Shown: piece by piece, positions 1 through 10,952 of the stretch | How positions within the stretch are numbered: the stretch's first letter is position 1 | How the letters are laid out: every line of letters starts with the position of its first letter | Assembly: GCF_021655615.1 (NCBI RefSeq) | Contig: NZ_AP025245.1 | Location: forward strand, 2,418,001 to 2,482,000 | DNA: 64,000 bases | Origin: Acidianus sp. HS-5 | Lineage (GTDB): Archaea > Thermoproteota > Thermoprotei_A > Sulfolobales > Sulfolobaceae | Direction of reading: 5' to 3' | Translations under genes and position numbers: made by a program | Notes under the pieces: model-generated | The model's database searches: none | What the model was told of the DNA's origin: nothing | The model's input: the letters and a program-made list of their open reading frames with translations, nothing else

Positions 1-790
1 TACTTAAATTTCCTACAATTTCACCGTTTATATCATCTGGATAAGGTAAATCACCGTTAGGATATACGGTTATTGCATAACTTACTAACCTTTTGGGATA
101 TTCTCCTTTCAAAGCTTTGATAAATCCCCAAGAATTATTGAGAGTAGAAGAATATTTCTTCTTTAGTTCCGAAAGTACATTATAAAGCTGTTCTGGGTCT
201 GGAGCTAGTTTTACTTTTGAATCTGGGTAATCCACTGCAGGTAAAACAAGGATCTTGTAATTGCACTCTCTAACTTTCTTTATCTTATCCTCTAACTTGT
301 TAAGGTTATATCTAGTTACTACAGTCTGCACATTTACTTTTATTCCGTATTGCCTAAATTTGCATAACGTGTCTAAAGCTTTAACATTCCAGTGATATTC
401 ATCAATTGAATAATGAAGGAAGTCTATTCTGTCAGCTACTTTTACCAAAAAATTATCATCACTCAGTTTATATCCGTTTGTAGTTAGCATAACGTAAAAT
501 GATCCGTCATGAGCATATTGAAGCAACTCCAAAATATCTTTTCTAGTAGTAGGTTCTCCGCCTTCAAATGAGAGTACGATAATAGACGAATCCCTTAAAT
601 TATCAATTATCTTCTTTATAATTTCAGTGCTTCCTTCTCCTAGTTCACCATTATAATATTCTGGGTTACAGAAGGTACAGTGTAAATTACATCTAGAAGT
701 AACCTTAAAAGTTGCATATCCTGGATTAAAAGGATCCTTTAGTAGTTGGGTCTTTATGAACCATCTTACTGCCTTTATATCACGATTCAT
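1..790 (-). CDS. Radical SAM protein, 3' end beyond window
   Basis: This gene reads leftward and runs off the window; 263 residues are visible. I translated it from ATG at 790-788 (MNRDIKAVRWF). The radical SAM cluster motif CNLHCTFC lies near residues 33-40 and is followed by the SAM-contacting EGGEPT motif near residue 73, so it binds a 4Fe-4S cluster and AdoMet. The later part (LTTNGY, then YSIDEYHW) fits the TIM-barrel core. The C-terminal region that could show a SPASM domain and hint at a substrate is missing. It overlaps the stop codon of the upstream gamma-carbonic-anhydrase-like gene by 11 bp, so the two are probably co-transcribed. The substrate is unknown. Confidence 0.85.
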   Translation of the reverse strand, partial: MNRDIKAVRWFIKTQLLKDPFNPGYATFKVTSRCNLHCTFCNPEYYNGELGEGSTEIIKKIIDNLRDSSIIVLSFEGGEPTTRKDILELLQYAHDGSFYVMLTTNGYKLSDDNFLVKVADRIDFLHYSIDEYHWNVKALDTLCKFRQYGIKVNVQTVVTRYNLNKLEDKIKKVRECNYKILVLPAVDYPDSKVKLAPDPEQLYNVLSELKKKYSSTLNNSWGFIKALKGEYPKRLVSYAITVYPNGDLPYPDDINGEIVGNLS

Positions 791-1295
791 TACCCATAAA
801 CCTCTTTACATGTAGTACGTACTCAAATGCATTATCTTCTATCATTTTAATTTCTTCCTCTCTTATTTTTCTTACTACCTTAGCAGGAACCCCCATAGCT
901 ACGCTGTATGGAGGAATTTCCGCATTAGGAGGTACTACACTTCCTGCACCGACTATACTATATTCACCTATTTTTGAACCGTTAAGTAAAATGGAACCTA
1001 TTCCAATGATTACGTTAGATGATACCTTGGCTCCATGTATAACTGCATTATGTCCTACAGTAACTTTATTTCCTATTTCAACCTTAAACCCTGGATCCGT
1101 ATGTACTGTTGAATTTTCTTGAATGTTAGATTCTTTACCTATTTGTATGGAATCGTTATCTCCCCTTATAACTACATAATGCCAAATGCTGCTCATTTCG
1201 CCTATTTCGACATCGCCGATTATATACGCAGTAGGATGCAAGAAAGCGTTCTCCGAAACTTTAGGCTTCTTGCCCATAAAATCTTCTATAGGCAT
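780..1295 (-). CDS. Gamma-carbonic-anhydrase-like hexapeptide-repeat protein
   Basis: The 171-residue protein has the left-handed parallel beta-helix signature: repeated hexapeptides with small residues (HPTAYIIGDVEIGEMSSIW, later VGHNAVIHGAKVSSNVIIG). RGDNDSIQIG and the histidines in VHTDPG and VGHNAVIHG are in the positions that coordinate metal in the gamma-CA/PaaY/YrdA family. It is probably a trimeric, metal-binding cytosolic enzyme, either a carbonic anhydrase or a member of this often uncharacterised family; the sequence cannot decide which. It sits 3 bp after the NSUN methyltransferase gene and overlaps the radical SAM gene, which indicates an operon. Confidence 0.85.
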   Translation of the reverse strand: MPIEDFMGKKPKVSENAFLHPTAYIIGDVEIGEMSSIWHYVVIRGDNDSIQIGKESNIQENSTVHTDPGFKVEIGNKVTVGHNAVIHGAKVSSNVIIGIGSILLNGSKIGEYSIVGAGSVVPPNAEIPPYSVAMGVPAKVVRKIREEEIKMIEDNAFEYVLHVKRFMGNES

Positions 1296-1298
1296 ATA

Positions 1299-2342
1299 TT
1301 ATTTCTTCCTTAACTTAGCTATAAAAAATCCGGTCATATCATGGACTTGTGGATGAAACCTTATTATGTATTCTATTTCAAATCTAGGATCGTTAATAAC
1401 TTCTTCATTCTCCGTCTCTGTAACTGTACAAGTAGAATAAATTACTTTACCTCCTTTCTTTAGAATTTCATATGCTGAATTCAAGAACTGCTTTTGATAC
1501 GCTTGAAGGTTCATTAAATCGATTCTAGTCTTTTTATCGTAAACCTTAGGTCTCAGTCCTAAAGCGGAACATGGAGGATCTATAAGCACTTTATCTACAT
1601 CCTTTATTCCTAGCTCCTTCAAATACCTAGAATCATGAACGAAAACTTGTGCATCAACGTTCATCTTCTTAAGTAAGTGTTTCATTTTATCGACCTTCTT
1701 GTAAGTGTGATCAAATCCTATAATCTTGGCTCTTGGCTCTAGTTGATAAATATGAGATAACTTCCCGCCCGGAGCTGCAGTCATATCAACAATGAATTCT
1801 CCAGGCTGTGGATCTACTATCCTTGCTACGTACATTGAAGCCTTGCCTTGAACGTAAATTTTACCTTCTTTCAGTTCTTTCATATCAGCCAATTTAGGAG
1901 AGGAATACAAAGAATTGTAAACTTTAACCATGAACTTTCCTCCAGGTAATCTTACTAGTTCTCCGTTAGCTACAGTTATCCCGTTCTCACTCACAACTTC
2001 TACAGATTTTCCTTCACTGATTATTTTCTTGATTCCAGGCGGATAAACATTGGCTCCTAGCATTACGCTTTCTGCGGTCTTCTTATCTACTATTACCTTA
2101 GACTCTAAACTCTCCAATTTGTTGGGTCCTCTTACTTTAGCATAAATTGCTTCTGGAAAATCTTCGTCCTTCTCAAATTCTTGTAAAGACTGAAGAACTT
2201 CATCTACTGTAGCCTTTAGCGTATTAACTCTAACATAAAGCCTTGAATTAGGTTTTTTAACTGACTCCAAAAATCCGTTCAAATCTTTTCCGTAAACTTT
2301 CTCTAGTTGGTTCATCACGAAATCATCATACTCTAGCTCCAA
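1299..2342 (-). CDS. PUA-domain RNA (cytosine-5) methyltransferase, NSUN family
   Basis: The protein has 347 residues. An N-terminal segment precedes a PUA-like RNA-binding domain (about residues 95-165, containing VMLGANVYPPGI). The SAM-dependent Rossmann methyltransferase domain follows: motif I DMTAAPGGK, motif IV DPPCSALG, and motif VI YSTCTVT with the catalytic cysteine. The pair of cysteines is the hallmark of the RsmB/Nop2/Sun family, and an internal PUA domain resembles eukaryotic NSUN6 and its archaeal homologues, which modify tRNA acceptor ends. The tRNA target here is an inference. The start overlaps the end of the beta-RFAP synthase gene by 10 bp. Confidence 0.88.
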   Translation of the reverse strand: MELEYDDFVMNQLEKVYGKDLNGFLESVKKPNSRLYVRVNTLKATVDEVLQSLQEFEKDEDFPEAIYAKVRGPNKLESLESKVIVDKKTAESVMLGANVYPPGIKKIISEGKSVEVVSENGITVANGELVRLPGGKFMVKVYNSLYSSPKLADMKELKEGKIYVQGKASMYVARIVDPQPGEFIVDMTAAPGGKLSHIYQLEPRAKIIGFDHTYKKVDKMKHLLKKMNVDAQVFVHDSRYLKELGIKDVDKVLIDPPCSALGLRPKVYDKKTRIDLMNLQAYQKQFLNSAYEILKKGGKVIYSTCTVTETENEEVINDPRFEIEYIIRFHPQVHDMTGFFIAKLRKK

Positions 2343-3190
2343 ATCACCCTTGCCCCCTTATTGTTAGGTTCTACTAAAAACCCGCCGAATGTAGAAACTA
2401 GTTCTTCTCCTTCTCTTCTTGAATTAACAAAAGTGTAAACTGCAGGACCGAAAGAAGAGATACCGCTAGAAAAGCCCTTATTTTTAAGTCCTTTCATAAG
2501 CTCTCGTACCTTATCTGTTTGTAAAGACACTTCTATTTTCTTAAAACCTAACTTTTGTATCATATCCAGCGCATCTAAAACGCTTTCTAGGTCCTTCTCT
2601 ATTACGGATGGTATAAATTCCATGAGAACTACTCTAGCCAAAGTATCTAATCCTTCAAGTTTAGCGTTTTTAAATGCCATTAGTTCTTCCTTGCCGAATA
2701 TTCTTTTTCCTTCAGGAATGTTAACGTAAATGTACCAAGGAAAGTCTACTCTTAAAAGGAGGGGTGGAGGCGGTGCTGTTGAAAAATCTGAGGGTAATGC
2801 CTCTTTCTTGACTTTTAATGAATGACCTCCATCTACTATAAATCCTCCATATTCAAATGCATGTACTCCTATTCCGGAAGTTGAACCTCTCTTAACAAGT
2901 TTAGCTACCTCTACTGAAGTCTTCTTTTGAAAGTTTTTTTCAAATGCATATTTTGCTACTGATAATAAATATTGTGTAGTATGCCCTAAACCTACGTGAG
3001 CAGGATAGTCTTCTTCTATGCAAAATCTTTCTTTAGGAACTCCTTCTATGTTAACTTCCTCACATTCACCGTCTTTGATAACTATCCTTGGATACTTTAG
3101 TGCAACTCCCATTCCTCCGTCTAATCTACCATACTTACCCTCAAGATCGAATAATGTAATATGAATCCTTGAAAGACCTATAAGCTTCAT
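2333..3190 (-). CDS. Beta-ribofuranosylaminobenzene 5'-phosphate synthase family protein
   Basis: The 285-residue protein begins with IGLSRIHITLFDLEG and carries the GHMP-fold glycine-rich loop GLGHTTQ (about residue 67) and RGSTSGIGVHAFEYGGF (about residue 102), as in beta-RFAP synthase. That enzyme condenses p-hydroxybenzoate or p-aminobenzoate with PRPP to begin the arylamine branch of methanopterin-type cofactors. Sulfolobales use a sulfopterin-like C1 carrier, which fits the glycine cleavage and SHMT genes elsewhere in the window. It is the first gene of a leftward operon and is divergent from the ligase-like gene across 40 bp. Confidence 0.82.
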   Translation of the reverse strand: MKLIGLSRIHITLFDLEGKYGRLDGGMGVALKYPRIVIKDGECEEVNIEGVPKERFCIEEDYPAHVGLGHTTQYLLSVAKYAFEKNFQKKTSVEVAKLVKRGSTSGIGVHAFEYGGFIVDGGHSLKVKKEALPSDFSTAPPPPLLLRVDFPWYIYVNIPEGKRIFGKEELMAFKNAKLEGLDTLARVVLMEFIPSVIEKDLESVLDALDMIQKLGFKKIEVSLQTDKVRELMKGLKNKGFSSGISSFGPAVYTFVNSRREGEELVSTFGGFLVEPNNKGARVIWS

Positions 3191-3230
3191 TATTTTTTAG
3201 ACCCTTTTTATAAGTTTAAAACGGTTACTT

Positions 3231-4592
3231 ATGAGCTTAGCAAATGTGCTTTACGAATGGTATAAGAAAAATCCGTCTAAGGTATTTTTAGAAGGAGATA
3301 GAACTCTAACTTATCAACAAGTAGTTGACGAAATCAGGAAAACTGCATCACTGATCTCTCCAGGAGAAACTGTGGCTTATATAATGTTTAACTCCACAAG
3401 GTCAGTAATAAATTACTTAAGCATTTACTGGGCAGGAGGAAAAGTAGTTGCAATAGATCCTTTAACTTCTGCTGAGGATTTAAAATTCATTTTAGAAGAT
3501 TCTCAACCATCTTTAGTTTTAACAGATAATGAAGTATTGGAAAGGGAAAAGAACATATTAAAGGAGTATAAGACAATAGTAGACTCTACCGGCACTTATG
3601 AACAGACTTCTCCTTATGAATATAGAGAAGATGAGGTAGGCTTAATTTATTATTATGCAGGAATAGCCGGAAGAACTATGCAGGTATTGCACAGCGCAGA
3701 GAGAGTTGAATTAAACTCTGCTTCTATATATAATGCAATAAAATTAAAGGAAATTTCTAGCATATTAACAGTGCCTTTAGCACATGTTTTAGGGAATAGC
3801 GTTCTAGGAGTTACTCTAGAAGCAGGAGGATTTATGTACGTAATGAAAAAATTCGATCCAAAGGAAACTATATCAGCTATTGATAAGTATTCAATAAATT
3901 ATCTGGCAACAGTTCCTATGGTTTACGATGCATTAGCTAATGAGAACGGCAGTCTTAATAGCTTAAGACTCTGCATCAGTACTGCAGCACCTTTATTTCC
4001 TTCAACAATAAAGGCATTTAAGGAAAGGTTTAACAAGGACATCGTACAGCAATACGGTTTTACTGAAGGTCTTGTAGTAACTTATCAGCCTCAGGAATTT
4101 TCTCAAGTGATAAGCATAGGAAAGCCTTTACCTAATGCTGAAGTAAAGATAATGAAAGACGATAAGATCGAAGCAAACATAGGAGAAACTGGAGAATTGT
4201 GGGTAAAAGCTCCTTGGCTTATGTTGGGCTATAAGGATGAGGAAGAGACTAGAAGAGTATTTGAAGGAGAATGGCTAAAAACTGGGGATTTAGTAAGTGC
4301 AGATAATAATGGTTTGCTTTATTTTAAAGGCATAAAAAAGAGAATGCTAAAATATAAGGGATATCCAATATTTCCTAGAGATTTAGAAGAAATTCTCCTC
4401 TCTCATCCTTTAGTAAAGGAAGCCTTTGTTTACGGAGAAGATTCAGGAAATCTGGGAACTCAACCAGTAGCAAAGGTTTTAGTTAAGGAGAAAAAAGAAG
4501 GCCTTGAAGACGAATTGCTTAATTATGTTAACCAGAGAGTCGCATTTTATAAGAGGTTAAAGAAAGTATATATAGTGGATAAAATTGAGTGA
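3231..4592 (+). CDS. Acyl-CoA synthetase-like (AMP-binding) protein lacking catalytic motifs
   Basis: The 453-residue protein has the ANL-superfamily fold: an N-terminal domain, QYGFTEG (A5, about residue 275), GELWVKAPWLMLGY, then KTGDL (A7) and a C-terminal lid domain. Two catalytic elements look lost. The phosphate-binding A3 loop, usually a Ser/Thr/Gly-rich stretch ending in Lys, reads YAGIAGRTMQ with no lysine. The protein also stops at YIVDKIE, just where the A10 segment carrying the adenylating lysine should begin. It overlaps the thioredoxin gene by 8 bp, so no extra C-terminus can be hidden in this frame. It may be an inactive or altered ligase; substrate unknown. Confidence 0.8.
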   Translation: MSLANVLYEWYKKNPSKVFLEGDRTLTYQQVVDEIRKTASLISPGETVAYIMFNSTRSVINYLSIYWAGGKVVAIDPLTSAEDLKFILEDSQPSLVLTDNEVLEREKNILKEYKTIVDSTGTYEQTSPYEYREDEVGLIYYYAGIAGRTMQVLHSAERVELNSASIYNAIKLKEISSILTVPLAHVLGNSVLGVTLEAGGFMYVMKKFDPKETISAIDKYSINYLATVPMVYDALANENGSLNSLRLCISTAAPLFPSTIKAFKERFNKDIVQQYGFTEGLVVTYQPQEFSQVISIGKPLPNAEVKIMKDDKIEANIGETGELWVKAPWLMLGYKDEEETRRVFEGEWLKTGDLVSADNNGLLYFKGIKKRMLKYKGYPIFPRDLEEILLSHPLVKEAFVYGEDSGNLGTQPVAKVLVKEKKEGLEDELLNYVNQRVAFYKRLKKVYIVDKIE

Positions 4593-4989
4593 AATTGAGT
4601 CTTTAATAAAGGAGATTGCGGAAAAGTTGCAAAAGAGAGCAGAAAATGTTAAGTCACCTAAGTTTGAGCCTGAAAGCGTTAGTGAAGATAAATTTGATGA
4701 AATACTTTCTAAAAATAAAGTTGTGATAATTGATTGTTGGGCAGATTGGTGCGCCCCTTGTCATTTATACGAACCAATATTTAATAAGATAGCAGAAAAA
4801 TACAAGGATAAAGTATTTTTTGGAAGACTTAATGTTGATGAAAACCAGAAAATCGCCGACAAATATAACGTGCTAAATATACCTACAACACTAATTTTCG
4901 TTGATGGTCAGCTTAAGGATTCTCTAGTGGGGGCAGTTGATGAAAATACTTTAGAAGATACCATAAAGAAATATATTCATGACAATTGA
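4585..4989 (+). CDS. Thioredoxin
   Basis: The 134-residue protein has a thioredoxin fold with the active-site motif WCAPC (about residues 53-57) and the cis-proline segment NIPTTLIF near residue 100. A charged N-terminal extension of about 30 residues precedes the fold. The start is TTG at 4585, overlapping the upstream ligase-like gene by 8 bp, and its end overlaps the ABC ATPase gene by 11 bp, so the three genes are probably translationally coupled. Expected role: cytosolic dithiol-disulfide exchange. The partner proteins cannot be read from the sequence. Confidence 0.92.
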   Translation: MSEIESLIKEIAEKLQKRAENVKSPKFEPESVSEDKFDEILSKNKVVIIDCWADWCAPCHLYEPIFNKIAEKYKDKVFFGRLNVDENQKIADKYNVLNIPTTLIFVDGQLKDSLVGAVDENTLEDTIKKYIHDN

Positions 4990-5590
4990 AGCTAAAGTAG
5001 AGAAAAAACTAGGTACTTTTCTCCTTAATGCTCAAATTAAAGAGAAAGGAATAATATGCATTACTGGAAAGAACGGTAGTGGAAAAACCACTTTTTTGAG
5101 AAGTATAGCTGGTTTTTTGAATATTGATGAAGGTTATGTAAAGATTAATAATAAAGATGTTACCAAGTTTCCTCCAGAAAAGAGAGAAATAGCCTTAGTG
5201 ACTTCAGAGTCATACATTCCAGGGATAAAGGTAAGGTCACATTTAATATGGGGTGCCAAAATTAGGAAAATCAAATATGATGAAGAAGATCTTGAGGAAT
5301 ATAAGGACTTGTTAGGCGGAATATCGTTAGATGAAAAGGTTGATAAATTAAGTCTAGGGCAAAAAGAAAGAGTTTCCATACTTACTGCTATACTTTCTAA
5401 ACCTAAAGTTATACTTATAGATGAAGCATTCTCAAATATTAACAATAAAGAAGATTTCATAGAAAGTATTATTGAGCTAATACGTAAAAATTCCATAGAA
5501 TTAATATTTACAACCCAGGATATAAACGATTCTCATTTTGCAAATTCTCATTTACGCATGGAAGAAGGAAAATTGTTAAAAATTTTTTAA
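4979..5590 (+). CDS. ABC transporter-type ATP-binding protein without adjacent permease
   Basis: The 203-residue ATPase has Walker A GKNGSGKTT (about residues 30-38), an ABC signature LSLGQKER (usually LSGGQ) and Walker B VILIDEA. The switch segment reads TTQDIND, with glutamine in the position where most ABC ATPases have the catalytic H-loop histidine. It is about 30-40 residues shorter than typical importer ATPases. No permease or binding-protein gene is next to it; it is the last gene of the ligase-like/thioredoxin operon. It might pair with a distant permease or have a non-transport role. Confidence 0.82.
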   Translation: MTIEAKVEKKLGTFLLNAQIKEKGIICITGKNGSGKTTFLRSIAGFLNIDEGYVKINNKDVTKFPPEKREIALVTSESYIPGIKVRSHLIWGAKIRKIKYDEEDLEEYKDLLGGISLDEKVDKLSLGQKERVSILTAILSKPKVILIDEAFSNINNKEDFIESIIELIRKNSIELIFTTQDINDSHFANSHLRMEEGKLLKIF

Positions 5591-5681
5591 AAGATGTAAC
5601 TTAAGCTTTTCAATATACCTAAAAAGTAATTATAAATTTATTTTATAATCTGAAAACTTTATATGCGAATTACAACAAAAG

Positions 5682-5689
5682 CTTATATA
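5682..5689 (+). promoter_or_regulatory. TATA box of glnA
   Basis: CTTATATA is centred 25-26 nt before ATG at 5711, the usual spacing for leaderless Sulfolobales transcripts. This argues that the in-frame ATG at 5663 is not the start, because the TATA box would lie inside the coding region. A second AT-rich element (TTATTTTATAAT) at about 5638-5649 could serve a longer transcript. Confidence 0.6.
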
Positions 5690-5710
5690 CTCTTTAACAG
5701 AACTCGATAC

Positions 5711-7122
<1,412 letters not shown>

Positions 7123-7126
<4 letters not shown>

Positions 7127-8022
7127 GCTGGAACATAAACATTTAATTTTTTCAAATTCTTATAAACTTCTTTTAAATCCAGATAACTATCAAAATAATA
7201 CCTTTCAGTAGCTTTTTTCATTACGTTATAATCTTCATTTAATAAATTGGAATAATCTGAAATCCACCTATCTTTTGAAGACAGGAACCAGGAAAACGCG
7301 TCCTCGTATACTTCTTTTACCTTATCTTCATCTTCTAGTGAAGATCTTACTGCTAATGTGCAACAATGATTTGGCTCAAATAAATGAGTTATTTTGTGCC
7401 CTTTAGACTCTAATATCGATAAATAAGGTTCCCATATAGCTATTGCCGAGACTTTTTTAGTTTCAAAGCTGCTTACTAATTCTTGTGGAGAATTGAAAGG
7501 TATTATATTAGCATTCTTTACTTCTGTTAATGTCCATGTTTCCATGCTGGACATTACTGTAGAACCTATATTGCACGACTCACCTATAATTCCTGCACCT
7601 CCTTTTGCTCCACCTGCTATAATATTTATATCAAATATTTTTGAAAATATAATTTGAGAGATAACTGGGGAAAAACCCATATCTATCTTTCCTAAGGCCA
7701 GGTCTTTGGTAACTTGAAGACCGTTATCGTAGATTTTTATCTCTACTTCTATTCCTTTTTCCTTAAGCTTTTTTACAAACGGAATAATAAACGGATACTC
7801 TGCTGCATTTATTATGCCTAGTTTAAGGAATTTTGTTTCATTCAAGGATACTATTAAATTCTTGCCCGCAAGTTGCTTTCTAGATATTATTCCTTCTTTC
7901 TCTAATTCGTTAAGTATTTCCGATACTCTACTTTTTGACATTCCAGAAATTTTTACTAGCTCAGTTTGAGGTAATGATCCTCTCGCTTTGAGAATGTTGA
8001 TAATCTTATCTCTTCCTGCCAT
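7123..8022 (-). CDS. Winged-HTH regulator fused to a solute-binding-like domain
   Basis: The protein of 299 residues has two parts. Residues 1-65 form a winged helix ([21 protein letters not shown]), as in MarR/TrmB-type archaeal regulators. The rest resembles the NMT1/SsuA-like periplasmic-binding fold ([36 protein letters not shown]) but has no signal peptide, so it is cytosolic. It is probably a one-component regulator sensing a small ligand of the kind bound by sulfonate, nitrate or pyrimidine-precursor binding proteins. Start ATG 8022 was chosen over ATG 8043 because an AT-rich element (TTTAATAA) lies about 27 nt before it on the minus strand. It converges on glnA. Confidence 0.75.
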
Positions 8023-8066
8023 TACTAAAAATTTAAAAAACACTTTATTAAACTTAAAGTTTTCTT

Positions 8067-8705
8067 CTATAATCTTAAACTTCTTTCGTGGCTAGTATCT
8101 AAAAGTCTGAACACTTGATTAACCAAAGCTCTATTTGTCTTAAATACTCCTCTAGTAGCTACTGACACTAGTTTAGCTTCTTTATCCTTTACTCCTCTTA
8201 CATAAGCGCACATATGAATTCCGTTACCTATAACCATTACTCCTTTAGGTTTTATTTCGCTGTTCATTATTGCATCGGCTATTTGAGATACTAATCTTTC
8301 TTGTATCTGAGGCCTTGCAGAATAATAATTAACTATTCTTATTATTTTACTAAAGCCAGCAACTCTATCTTCATCATTGGGAACGTATGCCACATGAATC
8401 CTTCCTATAAATGGTAACAGATGATGTTCGCAGAGAGAAGAGAACTGTATATCTCTAATTAGAATTACTTGATCTCCGTTCTCTGTCTCTGCTGTATCTT
8501 CTCCCATCTCTCTAGCATTAAATACTTTTATTTTAGGTGGTGCAGTTCTTAATCCTGAAGTCATTTCTATTAAAGCTCTTGCAACTCTTTCTGGAGTTTC
8601 CTTCAAACCTTCTCTGTTAGGATCTTCTCCTAAAAGTTCTAATATTTCCCTTACCCTTCTTGCTATCTCTTCCACCAATTTTTCTTGAGATATTGATGTT
8701 TCCAT
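8067..8705 (-). CDS. folE: GTP cyclohydrolase I
   Basis: The 212-residue enzyme converts GTP to 7,8-dihydroneopterin triphosphate, the entry to pterins and to the 7-deazaguanine of archaeosine. Zinc ligands are visible in [11 protein letters not shown] (Cys and His) and in HMCAYVRG (Cys). [22 protein letters not shown] is the family signature region split here by two segments, GFSKIIRIV and [18 protein letters not shown] on the minus strand lies about 27 nt before ATG 8705, so a leaderless transcript from its own promoter is plausible even though the Xaa-Pro dipeptidase gene is only 51 bp upstream. Confidence 0.95.
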   Translation of the reverse strand: METSISQEKLVEEIARRVREILELLGEDPNREGLKETPERVARALIEMTSGLRTAPPKIKVFNAREMGEDTAETENGDQVILIRDIQFSSLCEHHLLPFIGRIHVAYVPNDEDRVAGFSKIIRIVNYYSARPQIQERLVSQIADAIMNSEIKPKGVMVIGNGIHMCAYVRGVKDKEAKLVSVATRGVFKTNRALVNQVFRLLDTSHERSLRL

Positions 8706-8756
8706 GCCAATTAGTATTCTGAGACTCTGCTAATTAAATAGTTTTTATAAAAAGAC

Positions 8757-9809
8757 TTACAAAAGCTTATAAGCTGTTTCCAAAACCTCGGGTTTACCAT
8801 TAGTTACTACCAAAGTATCCTCAATCCTAACTCCGAACTTATCTTTAAGGTATATTCCAGGCTCTACAGTTATTACCATATTTTTCTTTAATACGTCGTT
8901 GGAATTGAACGATATATAAGGAGATTCATGAACTTCTATACCGACACCATGACCGGTAGAGTGAACAAAGTATCTTCCATAGCCATATTTTTCTATAACT
9001 TTCCTTGCAATTTTATCTATTTCTGCGGCGCTCATTCCAGAAGTAACTGCATCTATTGCCTCTAGCTGAGCTTCTAAAACAATCTCGTAAATTTTTTTCA
9101 CTTCTCCTTTAACGTTAAAAGTTCTAGTACTATCGAAACAATAGCCGTCAAATTTTGCTCCTATATCTATAACCACGTCCTCATTCTCTAAGATTTTCTT
9201 ATCAGTAGGTATGTGATGCGGGAATGCTGAGTTTTTGCCCGCTGCAACTATTGATGGGAAAGCGTAATCTTCAGCACCGCTGGCTTTCATTGTGTAATCT
9301 ATTATTCCCGATAATTGTTTTTCAGTTATTTCACCTTCCAAAATTTTGTCCATACTAACTTTCATTGCTTCTGAGGTTATTTCTCCTGCTTTCTTTATTT
9401 TTTCTAATTCATCGTCATCTTTTATACTACGCATTTCAGAAATATCATTGGATATGTCTATTAAGTTATATTTTGATGATAAAATCTTGTAAATACCAAT
9501 ATTGGACCAATTGACATCCAATGCAACAGAATTTCTAGTGATGAACTTCGGTATAATTTCTGATACAGAACCAACAAGAATTCCACTAGCTATATTACTT
9601 GGATAATATATTTTAACGTCTAGTCCATTTACTTCCTTTGCTCTATTCTCCTCAAGCAGCGGCGCTAAAAGCGTTGCTACTCCGTCACAATATATTATTA
9701 TACCTGCCCCTTCATATCCAGTAAGATAATAAATATTAGAATCTCCTGATATTATTATACATGTATTATTATATTTTTCAGATATCTCATGAAGCTTTTT
9801 GATTCTCAT
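8757..9809 (-). CDS. pepQ: Xaa-Pro dipeptidase, M24 metallopeptidase family
   Basis: The 350-residue protein has the creatinase-like N-terminal domain (1-115) and the pita-bread catalytic domain. The five metal ligands can be placed: [18 protein letters not shown] (two Asp), [13 protein letters not shown] (His), EPGIYL (Glu) and GVRIEDT (Glu). It cleaves dipeptides with C-terminal proline in the cytosol. The start ATG overlaps the moaA stop codon by 4 bp (ATGA), so the two genes are translationally coupled. Confidence 0.9.
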   Translation of the reverse strand: MRIKKLHEISEKYNNTCIIISGDSNIYYLTGYEGAGIIIYCDGVATLLAPLLEENRAKEVNGLDVKIYYPSNIASGILVGSVSEIIPKFITRNSVALDVNWSNIGIYKILSSKYNLIDISNDISEMRSIKDDDELEKIKKAGEITSEAMKVSMDKILEGEITEKQLSGIIDYTMKASGAEDYAFPSIVAAGKNSAFPHHIPTDKKILENEDVVIDIGAKFDGYCFDSTRTFNVKGEVKKIYEIVLEAQLEAIDAVTSGMSAAEIDKIARKVIEKYGYGRYFVHSTGHGVGIEVHESPYISFNSNDVLKKNMVITVEPGIYLKDKFGVRIEDTLVVTNGKPEVLETAYKLL

Positions 9810-10732
9810 AATGTATATTTAAAATTGGGCTCTCTAATAGCTATTGCTAACTTGAATGCCTCCTTAACTAATTCTAATTTTTCGTCTTTTGATAGCTTGG
9901 ACTTAAGAATTCCAGAAATGTCAATCACCTTATCCTCTCTGTATAAACATGTTTTTAACTTACCATCTACTGTAAGTCTTATTCTATTACAACCAGCGCA
10001 GAATATCGGATTTGCATAAGGTTTTATCACTTCTACTACTAATCCGGAATTTAAATAATATCTAGGTCTAAAGTGTTTATTCCTTATAGTTACCTTTGTT
10101 GAAATCTTCTTTAAATAGTCTTCAATTATACTCAAGTTTTCGTGATAAGAAAAAGTAGACTTACCTAGTCCCACTGGATGCATTTCAATTAAGTGTAATT
10201 CATCTATTCCAATTCTCTCCGAGAAGTCTATAATTTCCTTTACTTCGTTAATATTCATTTTATTCACAACAAAATTTAACTTTACAGGCCTGAGGTTGAC
10301 ATCTATAGCTGTTTTTATACCTTCTAAAACTTTATCTAATGCGTCAACTCCAGTAATTTTCTTAAAAGTTTCTCTATCTAATGCGTGAAGACTAACGTTA
10401 ACTCTTGATAGACCCGATTCTTTTAATTTTACTGCTAATCTGGAGAGTAAAATACCGTTGGTAGTCATGGAAATTTCGAAGCCTAAAGATTTTAAACTTG
10501 CAATAATGTCAGTTATGTCTCTTCTTAAAGTTGGTTCTCCTCCTGTCAACTTTATGTATTTTATTCCAAAATCTTTAGATGCCTTAGCTACTAAAATTAT
10601 ATCGTCTAAAGGTAAACCCGATAAATACTCATTTCCTTCGCCTTCCATATGGCAAAAGAAGCATGAAAAATTACATGTATGTGTAAGTGTTATCCTTAAA
10701 TCTTCAAGATCTCTTCCGAATCTGTCCTTCAT
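9806..10732 (-). CDS. moaA: GTP 3',8-cyclase (molybdenum cofactor biosynthesis)
   Basis: The 308-residue radical SAM enzyme performs the first step of molybdopterin synthesis from GTP. The N-terminal cluster is CNFSCFFC (about residues 20-27), [10 protein letters not shown] contacts AdoMet, and the second, GTP-binding cluster is in [19 protein letters not shown] (about residues 248-266). The protein ends in PNFKYTL and lacks the Gly-Gly tail seen in many bacterial MoaA proteins. It is divergent from a small zinc-ribbon gene across 34 bp. Confidence 0.93.
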   Translation of the reverse strand: MKDRFGRDLEDLRITLTHTCNFSCFFCHMEGEGNEYLSGLPLDDIILVAKASKDFGIKYIKLTGGEPTLRRDITDIIASLKSLGFEISMTTNGILLSRLAVKLKESGLSRVNVSLHALDRETFKKITGVDALDKVLEGIKTAIDVNLRPVKLNFVVNKMNINEVKEIIDFSERIGIDELHLIEMHPVGLGKSTFSYHENLSIIEDYLKKISTKVTIRNKHFRPRYYLNSGLVVEVIKPYANPIFCAGCNRIRLTVDGKLKTCLYREDKVIDISGILKSKLSKDEKLELVKEAFKLAIAIREPNFKYTL

Positions 10733-10766
10733 TACTTTTAAATTGTTTTTATCCTTAATAAACTAG

Positions 10767-10952
10767 ATGAAAGAAGTACTTTGCCCCAAATGTGGCATAA
10801 GAATGGAATTTATGGCAGAAACTGAAAGCAATAACGAAGGAAGAGAAGTTAGATATTTTTATAGATGTCCCGCTTGTGGGACAAGAATAAGCGAAAGTAC
10901 ATTAAAGATTTTAAGGAGAGATAGTTCTGTAATAATTAAAGTTCTGCAGTAA
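10767..10952 (+). CDS. Small zinc-ribbon protein
   Basis: This 61-residue protein contains two paired cysteine knuckles, CPKCG (residues 6-10) and CPACG (residues 34-38), which should bind one zinc ion. No other domain is visible. The role is unknown; small zinc ribbons of this type occur in nucleic-acid-binding or protein-binding partners. It converges on the kinase-like gene with a 17-bp overlap. Confidence 0.75.
   Translation: MKEVLCPKCGIRMEFMAETESNNEGREVRYFYRCPACGTRISESTLKILRRDSSVIIKVLQ

Noticed and set aside
5134..5496. 120-codon open frame opposite the ABC ATPase gene
   Set aside because: It lies wholly inside a well-supported ATPase gene and has the Ser/Leu-rich composition of an antisense shadow.
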